Shown in pieces: positions 1 to 9,151 of a stretch of 64,000 nt of DNA (its first letter is position 1; every line of letters begins with the position of its first letter). The notes below the pieces were generated by a model. The model was not told the origin of the DNA and ran no database searches. It saw nothing but the letters and a program-made list of their open reading frames with translations. Both the position numbers and the translations under genes were made by a program. Where the stretch lies: assembly GCA_947034885.2 (NCBI GenBank), contig OX344750.2, positions 1 to 64,000 on the forward strand, given 5' to 3'. Source of the DNA: Thuidium tamariscinum. Its lineage: Eukaryota; Streptophyta; Bryopsida; Hypnales; Thuidiaceae.

Positions 1-42
1 ACTAAACCCTAAACCCTAAACCCTAAACCCTAAACCCTAAAC
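1..42 (+). repeat. Plant-type telomere tract at left edge
   Basis: Six perfect or near-perfect CCCTAAA repeats begin at base 1, on the C-rich strand as expected for a left chromosome end. The tract is only about 42 bp, shorter than several identical tracts heading the later units. It could therefore be the truncated start of a real telomere, or simply another interstitial tract where the assembly stops. Confidence 0.95.
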
Positions 43-383
43 TTGAGGGTAAGGGGTGTTAGTTATTTTTGGGGGGTATTTGCTTTTCATTGTTGGGTAT
101 TTTGGGTGTTTGGGTTAATTGTTTTGGAAGGCATATGATGGCCAATTTAAGAATTTTATGGGTCTATATTTAGGGTTCTTGATTAAGGGTTTACATTTCC
201 AAGGTTTAGGAGTTTGGGGATGCGTTTTTGGGTTTAGAATTATTTCATTTTGCCTTGCTGATTTTAGGGTGTTGTGGGGTGTTGGGTGGATTTTTGGTCA
301 TTTTTCTCCGATTTAGGGGTTTAGGGAGTGCTTTTTCAGTGATTTTTCGAGGAGATTTCGATCGTATATAGTATTTAGGCGCT

Positions 384-1819
384 ATGGAGATGACAGATAT
401 CATCGACCTTAGTAGTTCGGATGATGAGGCGTTTATTAGTGGATTGGAGTCATCCGTACGTGGTCCAGTTATACCACGTACTGTTATGGATGTTGTACGC
501 AGTCGACGTTCCGGTCTTGTCATCCAGCCAGTGCCTTCTGTAGAGGAGGATGTTCCTGTTTCTCCAGTCCAGTTACCAGTACGTGGTCCAGTTATACCAC
601 GTACTGTTATGGATGTTGTACGTAGTCGACGTTCTGGTCTTGTCATCCAGCTAGTGCCTTCTATGGTTTCGGATGTACTAGTTTCTGTAGTCCAGTTACC
701 GGTTTCTCCAGTCCAGCCACTAGTTTCTCTAGTCCAGTCACCTGTTTCTCCAGTCCAGTCACCAATCCTTTCTGCCCCTATTTTGTCACCGTTAGCTGCT
801 CCAGTGCATCGCCGAGTAGTTCGAAGGGCTAGGATGTTGATTATCGGTGATAGTAGTGATGACGAGGATGTGCCACCTGCTCGAGCTGTACGACCTCGTC
901 GAGCTCAGGCACCAGCTCCTCAGAGTCTGCCAGGCTCTACTGTACGTCGTTTATATCCTCGTATAGCGCTAGCTAGGGATAGATCTACAGGATGCACTCG
1001 TTTCCCTCCACTTTCTGGACCGTCCACGGAGGATCTAGGGGTGAACGACCCACATAGTCTAGATTTAGACGCAGCTTGCTTCACGATGTTGACATTGGAT
1101 TTGCCAGCGTTGTTTGGCATCATGGCTCGTCCAGCGAGTCGGAAGATTCCTGTTAGGGATCTTCCAGAGTTTGTGGATTGGCTCCATGTCATTTCCGATC
1201 CGATAGTGGTCAAGGTTTATGCAGGGAACCTTGACGAGGATAGAGAGGCCTTTAAGGCCTCTTTGGTGGATATCCTCCGTGTTCACTTTGCCATGACATT
1301 GACTTGTGCTCCTGACAGTTTGACACTGGCTAGGAGCCAAGTCAATGTCCCCGTCTCGGCCATGTCCGAGGCTCTCCACTCTTTGGGAGCCAGATTGTGC
1401 CGAGTTTCCTTCTTTGGCATGAAGTGGTCCTATTCCGACCGTTGAGCCCATGATAGATCGCTTCATACAGCGATATCGTGAGCAGATGGGCTCATACGTT
1501 CCGATCGGGCGGAACGTCTTCGATTACGGGGTTCGGATTCCTACAGATGGACTACTGTTCTTTAGATTCAGCGATGAGCAGTATCGTGCGTCTAGATTCA
1601 GAGAGGGCTTAGTACACGAGATGTGCGTCCAGCAGGGCTTTGGATCAGTAGAGTGCAGACCACTCCATGACCTTCGTTTAGCGAAGGTCAAGGTCTATCA
1701 GGAGCTCTGTCACGATATCTTAGCCACGATACCCCGTCGGTTCCTTGATGACATACCCTACCACGACGTTCACCATCCGCACTCGAGTGCGACAGTTACA
1801 AGATCTGTTACAGCGTTGA
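384..1819 (+). pseudogene. Unit 1 copy of the 477-aa gene, two frameshifts
   Basis: Same gene as at 3722-5155, where the protein is described. Here one extra C near 1429-1430 and a second near 1757 shift the frame, so the reading frame is cut into 384-1445, 1450 to about 1760, and a short end before the shared TGA at 1817-1819. Apart from these two indels the sequence matches the intact copies. Because both are single-base C insertions next to existing C, and this unit lies at the sequence end, consensus error is as likely as true decay. Confidence 0.85.
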
Positions 1820-1825
1820 GCAGAT

Positions 1826-2479
1826 ATGACGGATGAGGTGCGCCTTAGTCATCTGTCAGGCATTCGGATCCAGCTCACAGTGCAGACAGAGATGGTGATC
1901 GACGGACGGCGACTCTGCAGCGAGCACGACTTGTTCAGCATTGCAGGCCTCGAGAGAGCGCTAGGTGGATCCTTCGACACGAAGGTGGCTACTGCTGAGT
2001 TCATTTTGCAGGGTTGTCAGGGCTTTATGGCAGCACTGGCAGAGATGGTCCATGGCAGGAACGAGCGTGATCCATCGTTGGAGATTCAGAGTACTTTGAC
2101 GTTTGCTCGTCAGGCTTTTGGGTGGAGTGGCAGATACATGAGACGTCAGCTACAGCAGGCACGTGATTGGGCTGTAGCGGCAGCTGCTGCAGATGCATCT
2201 AGACTTGAGGTTACTATGGACTTAGGGTTTTCATACGAGGGCGTAGAATTGGATAGTCCTGAGCTCCGACCTCTGATCCATGATTTCCTCCATCATGCGG
2301 ATTGGGCCCTTCAGGGTAGAGTTCGAGATCGTACTGTTTCAGGGCTCCTGCTAAGGAGTACCACGGGTGGTCATTACCTCCCGAAGAGGGGCATCTACAC
2401 TGATCGTGTAGGCGCAGCTCGTCACTATCTAGGCTTGTATGGGGCAGAGTGGAGAGTACACATTCGATCTATTGCATAG
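1826..2479 (+). CDS. Unit 1 copy of the 217-aa protein
   Basis: Intact copy of the second gene of the unit, starting six bases after the TGA of the first gene. It carries Gln at residue 16, shared only with unit 2; units 3-8 have Lys. The function is unknown; the protein is described at 5162-5815. Confidence 0.8.
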   Translation: MTDEVRLSHLSGIRIQLTVQTEMVIDGRRLCSEHDLFSIAGLERALGGSFDTKVATAEFILQGCQGFMAALAEMVHGRNERDPSLEIQSTLTFARQAFGWSGRYMRRQLQQARDWAVAAAAADASRLEVTMDLGFSYEGVELDSPELRPLIHDFLHHADWALQGRVRDRTVSGLLLRSTTGGHYLPKRGIYTDRVGAARHYLGLYGAEWRVHIRSIA

Positions 2480-3315
2480 ATCGATACATACCACTCTCTA
2501 TATTTTTTTGATTACATATTCGGATATTTTTTTCTATTATATATATACATTTTTCTATACTTTTCTAGTTTCCAACAAGTCCTCTTAATTTGCCACACCT
2601 AAAAAAACATTCATAATTTATACTCTAAATACCTTATTCTAAATATACTCAAGGGCTCTCTAAAATGATAAAAAACTCTTCAATTGGACATTGTATGAAG
2701 AACTTATGGACGGATGAAGTTTCCAAATAACAACCTACCTTCATCCATCCATAACTCATGCATACAAGGTCCAATCACCAAGTGGGATACAAATTCTAAA
2801 CACCCACTCCTAAACTTACAACATTGCTTTAGGTCAAACTTTCGAAATCATCCATCTTCAAAAAGTCAACTTTGAGGTCAAATAGGCCATATCTCCCAAA
2901 CTAAGCCCACTCTAATGGATTTTCTTTACTCCATTGTGTTCACAACCCTTGAAAATGGGGGGGGTAGGTACCTTGAAACCCTAAAAATACCTAAACCCTA
3001 AAAAGATACCAACCCTATTTGCTACTTTTGAAACTCTTATAACTTTCAACCCTAAACTCTTTTGGGGAAACCAACACCACCATTGGATTCACAATACCCA
3101 CAAATAGGGGGGTAGGTCTTCTCAAAACTTCAAAATACATTACCCTAAAGAAAGTCAACTCACCCTCTAAAAGTCCAAGTTGCTATATCTCCCAATCCGT
3201 GATAGTGTAATGGTGGTTTTTTGCACCATTGGATAGGCCCTACCCCTAAATGGGGGGGGTAGCCAAAATCCTAGCTCAAAAAAAACATGTCAAAAATTCG
3301 GGGATGCCCTTGTAA
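2480..3315. repeat. Non-coding tail of the unit, three G-run sub-repeats
   Basis: AT-rich, no ORF. After a pyrimidine-rich and TATATA-rich stretch downstream of the ORF2 stop, it holds three diverged copies of a module of about 148 bp. Each has words like CCATTGGATT and ends in a run of 6-8 G followed by TAGG or TAGC. CCCTAAA-like words are scattered through it. The same tail closes every unit, and it is the only part kept in the decayed copies at 26.6-28.7 kb, so it appears to be the old satellite core onto which the gene-bearing part was added. Confidence 0.85.
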
Positions 3316-3380
3316 CCCTAAAACCCTAAACCCTAAACCCTAAACCCTAAACCCTAAACCCTAAACCCTAAACCCTAAAC
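3316..3380 (+). repeat. Interstitial telomere tract between units 1 and 2
   Basis: Nine or so CCCTAAA repeats (the first with an extra A), in the same orientation as the terminal tract. Unlike the junction tracts before units 3-8, it lacks the single shortened CCCTAA repeat. Confidence 0.95.
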
Positions 3381-3721
3381 TTGAGGTAAGGGGGTGTTAG
3401 TTATTTTTGGGGGGTATTTGCTTTTCATTGTTGGGTATTTTGGGTGTTTGGGTTAATTGTTTTGGAAGGCATATGATGGCCAATTTAAGAATTTTATGGG
3501 TCTATATTTAGGGTTCTTGATTAAGGTTTACATTTCCAAGGTTTAGGAGTTTGGGGATGCGTTTTTGGGTTTAGAATTATTTCATTTTGCCTTGCTGATT
3601 TTAGGGTGTTGTGGGGTGTTGGGTGGATTTTTGGTCATTTTTCTTCCGATTTAGGGGTTTAGGGAGTGCTTTTTCAGTGATTTTTCGAGGAGATTTCGAT
3701 CGTATATAGTATTTAGGCGCT

Positions 3722-5155
3722 ATGGAGATGACAGATATCATCGACCTTAGTAGTTCGGATGATGAGGCGTTTATTAGTGGATTGGAGTCATCCGTACGTG
3801 GTCCAGTTATACCACGTACTGTTATGGATGTTGTACGCAGTCGACGTTCCGGTCTTGTCATCCAGCCAGTGCCTTCTGTAGAGGAGGATGTTCCTGTTTC
3901 TCCAGTCCAGTTACCAGTACGTGGTCCAGTTATACCACGTACTGTTATGGATGTTGTACGTAGTCGACGTTCTGGTCTTGTCATCCAGCTAGTGCCTTCT
4001 ATGGTTTCGGATGTACTAGTTTCTGTAGTCCAGTTACCGGTTTCTCCAGTCCAGCCACTAGTTTCTCTAGTCCAGTCACCTGTTTCTCCAGTCCAGTCAC
4101 CAATCCTTTCTGCCCCTATTTTGTCACCGTTAGCTGCTCCAGTGCATCGCCGAGTAGTTCGAAGGGCTAGGATGTTGATTATCGGTGATAGTAGTGATGA
4201 CGAGGATGTGCCACCTGCTCGAGCTGTACGACCTCGTCGAGCTCAGGCACCAGCTCCTCAGAGTCTGCCAGGCTCTACTGTACGTCGTTTATATCCTCGT
4301 ATAGCGCTAGCTAGGGATAGATCTACAGGATGCACTCGTTTCCCTCCACTTTCTGGACCGTCCACGGAGGATCTAGGGGTGAACGACCCACATAGTCTAG
4401 ATTTAGACGCAGCTTGCTTCACGATGTTGACATTGGATTTGCCAGCGTTGTTTGGCATCATGGCTCGTCCAGCGAGTCGGAAGATTCCTGTTAGGGATCT
4501 TCCAGAGTTTGTGGATTGGCTCCATGTCATTTCCGATCCGATAGTGGTCAAGGTTTATGCAGGGAACCTTGACGAGGATAGAGAGGCCTTTAAGGCCTCT
4601 TTGGTGGATATCCTCCGTGTTCACTTTGCCATGACATTGACTTGTGCTCCTGACAGTTTGACACTGGCTAGGAGCCAAGTCAATGTCCCCGTCTCGGCCA
4701 TGTCCGAGGCTCTCCACTCTTTGGGAGCCAGATTGTGCCGAGTTTCCTTCTTTGGCATGAAGTGGTCTATTCCGACCGTTGAGCCCATGATAGATCGCTT
4801 CATACAGCGATATCGTGAGCAGATGGGCTCATACGTTCCGATCGGGCGGAACGTCTTCGATTACGGGGTTCGGATTCCTACAGATGGACTACTGTTCTTT
4901 AGATTCAGCGATGAGCAGTATCGTGCGTCTAGATTCAGAGAGGGCTTAGTACACGAGATGTGCGTCCAGCAGGGCTTTGGATCAGTAGAGTGCAGACCAC
5001 TCCATGACCTTCGTTTAGCGAAGGTCAAGGTCTATCAGGAGCTCTGTCACGATATCTTAGCCACGATACCCCGTCGGTTCCTTGATGACATACCTACCAC
5101 GACGTTCACCATCCGCACTCGAGTGCGACAGTTACAAGATCTGTTACAGCGTTGA
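3722..5155 (+). CDS. 477-aa unknown protein of the telomere-flanked unit (reference copy)
   Basis: I do not recognise a family. The N-terminal half (1 to about 215) looks disordered. Residues 6-15 (IIDLSSSDDE) and 152-162 (LIIGDSSDDED) are hydrophobic cores followed by Ser/Asp/Glu runs, the classic form of a phospho-regulated SUMO-interacting motif. Residues 25-52 and 66-93 are an almost perfect 28-residue duplication (123 bp apart, in frame). VSPVQ-type repeats fill 94-130. A basic stretch (RRVVRRAR, about 143-150) could be a nuclear signal. From about 220 to the end the sequence looks globular, with aromatic and charged residues mixed. The ATG is the first after a stretch free of ORFs and opens directly onto the first motif. 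The next gene follows in the same frame after one TGA. Codon use is richer in GC than the AT-rich tail. That it is translated is inferred from the long open frame and from its maintenance in six of eight units. Confidence 0.8.
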   Translation: MEMTDIIDLSSSDDEAFISGLESSVRGPVIPRTVMDVVRSRRSGLVIQPVPSVEEDVPVSPVQLPVRGPVIPRTVMDVVRSRRSGLVIQLVPSMVSDVLVSVVQLPVSPVQPLVSLVQSPVSPVQSPILSAPILSPLAAPVHRRVVRRARMLIIGDSSDDEDVPPARAVRPRRAQAPAPQSLPGSTVRRLYPRIALARDRSTGCTRFPPLSGPSTEDLGVNDPHSLDLDAACFTMLTLDLPALFGIMARPASRKIPVRDLPEFVDWLHVISDPIVVKVYAGNLDEDREAFKASLVDILRVHFAMTLTCAPDSLTLARSQVNVPVSAMSEALHSLGARLCRVSFFGMKWSIPTVEPMIDRFIQRYREQMGSYVPIGRNVFDYGVRIPTDGLLFFRFSDEQYRASRFREGLVHEMCVQQGFGSVECRPLHDLRLAKVKVYQELCHDILATIPRRFLDDIPTTTFTIRTRVRQLQDLLQR

Positions 5156-5161
5156 GCAGAT

Positions 5162-5815
5162 ATGACGGATGAGGTGCGCCTTAGTCATCTGTCAGGCATT
5201 CGGATCCAGCTCACAGTGCAGACAGAGATGGTGATCGACGGACGGCGACTCTGCAGCGAGCACGACTTGTTCAGCATTGCAGGCCTCGAGAGAGCGCTAG
5301 GTGGATCCTTCGACACGAAGGTGGCTACTGCTGAGTTCATTTTGCAGGGTTGTCAGGGCTTTATGGCAGCACTGGCAGAGATGGTCCATGGCAGGAACGA
5401 GCGTGATCCATCGTTGGAGATTCAGAGTACTTTGACGTTTGCTCGTCAGGCTTTTGGGTGGAGTGGCAGATACATGAGACGTCAGCTACAGCAGGCACGT
5501 GATTGGGCTGTAGCGGCAGCTGCTGCAGATGCATCTAGACTTGAGGTTACTATGGACTTAGGGTTTTCATACGAGGGCGTAGAATTGGATAGTCCTGAGC
5601 TCCGACCTCTGATCCATGATTTCCTCCATCATGCGGATTGGGCCCTTCAGGGTAGAGTTCGAGATCGTACTGTTTCAGGGCTCCTGCTAAGGAGTACCAC
5701 GGGTGGTCATTACCTCCCGAAGAGGGGCATCTACACTGATCGTGTAGGCGCAGCTCGTCACTATCTAGGCTTGTATGGGGCAGAGTGGAGAGTACACATT
5801 CGATCTATTGCATAG
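5162..5815 (+). CDS. 217-aa unknown protein of the telomere-flanked unit (reference copy)
   Basis: Unrecognised. Sequence features: likely beta strands near the N-terminus (about 5-28), a helix-rich middle with an Ala run (A118-A122) and basic residues just before it (about 103-113), and an Arg/His-rich C-terminal part. Only two Cys, no signal peptide, no membrane span. It starts six bases after the stop of the 477-aa gene and in the same frame, so the two could be one 697-residue product by stop readthrough, a termination-reinitiation pair, or two proteins. Unit copies differ only at residue 16 (Gln in units 1-2, Lys in 3-8). Confidence 0.75.
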   Translation: MTDEVRLSHLSGIRIQLTVQTEMVIDGRRLCSEHDLFSIAGLERALGGSFDTKVATAEFILQGCQGFMAALAEMVHGRNERDPSLEIQSTLTFARQAFGWSGRYMRRQLQQARDWAVAAAAADASRLEVTMDLGFSYEGVELDSPELRPLIHDFLHHADWALQGRVRDRTVSGLLLRSTTGGHYLPKRGIYTDRVGAARHYLGLYGAEWRVHIRSIA

Positions 5816-7056
5816 ATCGATACATACCACTCTCTATATTTTTTTGATTACATATTCGGATATTTTTTTCTATTATATATATACATTTTTCTATACTTTT
5901 CTAGTTTCCAACAAGTCCTCTTAATTTGCCACACCTAAAAAAACATTCATAATTTATACTCTAAATACCTTATTCTAAATATACTCAAGGGCTCTCTAAA
6001 ATGATAAAAAACTCTTCAATTGGACATTGTATGAAGAACTTATGGACGGATGAAGTTTCCAAATAACAACCTACCTTCATCCATCCATAACTCATGCATA
6101 CAAGGTCCAATCACCAAGTGGGATACAAATTCTAAACACCCACTCCTAAACTTACAACATTGCTTTAGGTCAAACTTTCGAAATCATCCATCTTCAAAAA
6201 GTCAACTTTGAGGTCAAATAGGCCATATCTCCCAAACTAAGCCCACTCTAATGGATTTTCTTTACTCCATTGTGTTCACAACCCTTGAAAATGGGGGGGT
6301 AGGTACCTTGAAACCCTAAAAATACCTAAACCCTAAAAAGATACCAACCCTATTTGCTACTTTTGAAACTCTTATAACTTTCAACCCTAAACTCTTTTGG
6401 GGAAACCAACACCACCATTGGATTCACAATACCCACAAATAGGGGGGTAGGTCTTCTCAAAACTTCAAAATACATTACCCTAAAGAAAGTCAACTCACCC
6501 TCTAAAAGTCCAAGTTGCTATATCTCCCAATCCGTGATAGTGTAATGGTGGTTTTTTGCACCATTGGATAGGCCCTACCCCTAAATGGGGGGGTAGCCAA
6601 AATCCTAGCTCAAAAAAAACATGTCAAAAATTCGGGGGATGCCCTTGTAACCCTAAAACCCTAAACCCTAAACCCTAAACCCTAACCCTAAACCCTAAAC
6701 CCTAAACCCTAAACTTGAGGTAAGGGGTGTTAGTTATTTTTGGGGGGTATTTGCTTTTCATTGTTGGGTATTTTGGGTGTTTGGGTTAATTGTTTTGGAA
6801 GGCATATGATGGCCAATTTAAGAATTTTATGGGTCTATATTTAGGGTTCTTGATTAAGGTTTACATTTCCAAGGTTTAGGAGTTTGGGGATGCGTTTTTG
6901 GGTTTAGAATTATTTCATTTTGCCTTGCTGATTTTAGGGTGTTGTGGGGGTGTTGGGTGGATTTTTGGTCATTTTTCTTCCGATTTAGGGGTTTAGGGAG
7001 TGCTTTTTCAGTGATTTTTTCGAGGAGATTTCGATCGTATATAGTATTTAGGCGCT

Positions 7057-8491
7057 ATGGAGATGACAGATATCATCGACCTTAGTAGTTCGGATGATGA
7101 GGCGTTTATTAGTGGATTGGAGTCATCCGTACGTGGTCCAGTTATACCACGTACTGTTATGGATGTTGTACGCAGTCGACGTTCCGGTCTTGTCATCCAG
7201 CCAGTGCCTTCTGTAGAGGAGGATGTTCCTGTTTCTCCAGTCCAGTTACCAGTACGTGGTCCAGTTATACCACGTACTGTTATGGATGTTGTACGTAGTC
7301 GACGTTCTGGTCTTGTCATCCAGCTAGTGCCTTCTATGGTTTCGGATGTACTAGTTTCTGTAGTCCAGTTACCGGTTTCTCCAGTCCAGCCACTAGTTTC
7401 TCTAGTCCAGTCACCTGTTTCTCCAGTCCAGTCACCAATCCTTTCTGCCCCTATTTTGTCACCGTTAGCTGCTCCAGTGCATCGCCGAGTAGTTCGAAGG
7501 GCTAGGATGTTGATTATCGGTGATAGTAGTGATGACGAGGATGTGCCACCTGCTCGAGCTGTACGACCTCGTCGAGCTCAGGCACCAGCTCCTCAGAGTC
7601 TGCCAGGCTCTACTGTACGTCGTTTATATCCTCGTATAGCGCTAGCTAGGGATAGATCTACAGGATGCACTCGTTTCCCTCCACTTTCTGGACCGTCCAC
7701 GGAGGATCTAGGGTGTGAACGACCCACATAGTCTAGATTTAGACGCAGCTTGCTTCACGATGTTGACATTGGATTTGCCAGCGTTGTTTGGCATCATGGC
7801 TCGTCCAGCGAGTCGGAAGATTCCTGTTAGGGATCTTCCAGAGTTTGTGGATTGGCTCCATGTCATTTCCGATCCGATAGTGGTCAAGGTTTATGCAGGG
7901 AACCTTGACGAGGATAGAGAGGCCTTTAAGGCCTCTTTGGTGGATATCCTCCGTGTTCACTTTGCCATGACATTGACTTGTGCTCCTGACAGTTTGACAC
8001 TGGCTAGGAGCCAAGTCAATGTCCCCGTCTCGGCCATGTCCGAGGCTCTCCACTCTTTGGGAGCCAGATTGTGCCGAGTTTCCTTCTTTGGCATGAAGTG
8101 GTCTATTCCGACCGTTGAGCCCATGATAGATCGCTTCATACAGCGATATCGTGAGCAGATGGGCTCATACGTTCCGATCGGGCGGAACGTCTTCGATTAC
8201 GGGGTTCGGATTCCTACAGATGGACTACTGTTCTTTAGATTCAGCGATGAGCAGTATCGTGCGTCTAGATTCAGAGAGGGCTTAGTACACGAGATGTGCG
8301 TCCAGCAGGGCTTTGGATCAGTAGAGTGCAGACCACTCCATGACCTTCGTTTAGCGAAGGTCAAGGTCTATCAGGAGCTCTGTCACGATATCTTAGCCAC
8401 GATACCCCGTCGGTTCCTTGATGACATACCTACCACGACGTTCACCATCCGCACTCGAGTGCGACAGTTACAAGATCTGTTACAGCGTTGA
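7057..8491 (+). pseudogene. Unit 3 copy of the 477-aa gene, one frameshift
   Basis: At about 7710-7715 this copy reads AGGGTGTGAAC where the intact copies read AGGGGTGAAC, a net insertion of one base. Reading stops at 7731 after 224 residues; the rest is open in another frame (7715-8491). Everything else matches the intact copies. The residue affected is at about 219, near the border between the disordered half and the globular half. Real mutation or sequencing error cannot be told apart here. Confidence 0.85.
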
Positions 8492-8497
8492 GCAGAT

Positions 8498-9151
8498 ATG
8501 ACGGATGAGGTGCGCCTTAGTCATCTGTCAGGCATTCGGATCAAGCTCACAGTGCAGACAGAGATGGTGATCGACGGACGGCGACTCTGCAGCGAGCACG
8601 ACTTGTTCAGCATTGCAGGCCTCGAGAGAGCGCTAGGTGGATCCTTCGACACGAAGGTGGCTACTGCTGAGTTCATTTTGCAGGGTTGTCAGGGCTTTAT
8701 GGCAGCACTGGCAGAGATGGTCCATGGCAGGAACGAGCGTGATCCATCGTTGGAGATTCAGAGTACTTTGACGTTTGCTCGTCAGGCTTTTGGGTGGAGT
8801 GGCAGATACATGAGACGTCAGCTACAGCAGGCACGTGATTGGGCTGTAGCGGCAGCTGCTGCAGATGCATCTAGACTTGAGGTTACTATGGACTTAGGGT
8901 TTTCATACGAGGGCGTAGAATTGGATAGTCCTGAGCTCCGACCTCTGATCCATGATTTCCTCCATCATGCGGATTGGGCCCTTCAGGGTAGAGTTCGAGA
9001 TCGTACTGTTTCAGGGCTCCTGCTAAGGAGTACCACGGGTGGTCATTACCTCCCGAAGAGGGGCATCTACACTGATCGTGTAGGCGCAGCTCGTCACTAT
9101 CTAGGCTTGTATGGGGCAGAGTGGAGAGTACACATTCGATCTATTGCATAG
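8498..9151 (+). CDS. Unit 3 copy of the 217-aa protein
   Basis: Intact, Lys at residue 16. It would lie downstream of a frameshifted first gene, which in this copy would block any readthrough product but not independent initiation. Confidence 0.75.
   Translation: MTDEVRLSHLSGIRIKLTVQTEMVIDGRRLCSEHDLFSIAGLERALGGSFDTKVATAEFILQGCQGFMAALAEMVHGRNERDPSLEIQSTLTFARQAFGWSGRYMRRQLQQARDWAVAAAAADASRLEVTMDLGFSYEGVELDSPELRPLIHDFLHHADWALQGRVRDRTVSGLLLRSTTGGHYLPKRGIYTDRVGAARHYLGLYGAEWRVHIRSIA

Larger units (their letters stand above)
1..3315 (+). repeat. Subtelomeric tandem unit 1
   Basis: First of eight head-to-tail units: telomere tract, leader (43-383), two ORFs, then a non-coding tail (2480-3315). The leader is GT-rich with several degenerate TTTAGGG-like words. 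The tail has three sub-repeats with G runs at about 2957, 3107 and 3252. This copy differs from units 4-8 mostly by one-base length changes in homopolymers (extra G in the post-tract leader and at about 188, missing T near 306, extra C near 1429 and 1757, eight instead of seven G in the tail). That pattern is typical of unpolished long-read sequence at a contig end. Confidence 0.96.
3316..6649 (+). repeat. Subtelomeric tandem unit 2
   Basis: Complete unit with both ORFs open; taken here as the reference copy. It shares the Gln16 variant of the 217-aa gene with unit 1 and has five instead of four G in the early leader. Confidence 0.97.

Noticed and set aside
3703-3708. TATATA just before the first gene as a TATA box
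   Set aside because: It lies only 14-19 bases before the ATG. Transcription would start inside the gene, so it is either not the TATA box or the start is wrong; not called.
3601-3984. Long minus-strand frames opposite the 477-aa gene, repeated in every unit
   Set aside because: They mirror the coding strand, including the internal duplication, and recur only because the units are copies. The plus-strand frame is far longer and has motifs.
3722-5815. Retroelement gag-pol arrangement (two frames separated by a stop)
   Set aside because: No protease, reverse transcriptase, RNase H, integrase or zinc knuckle is seen in either frame, and the unit ends are telomere tracts, not terminal repeats.
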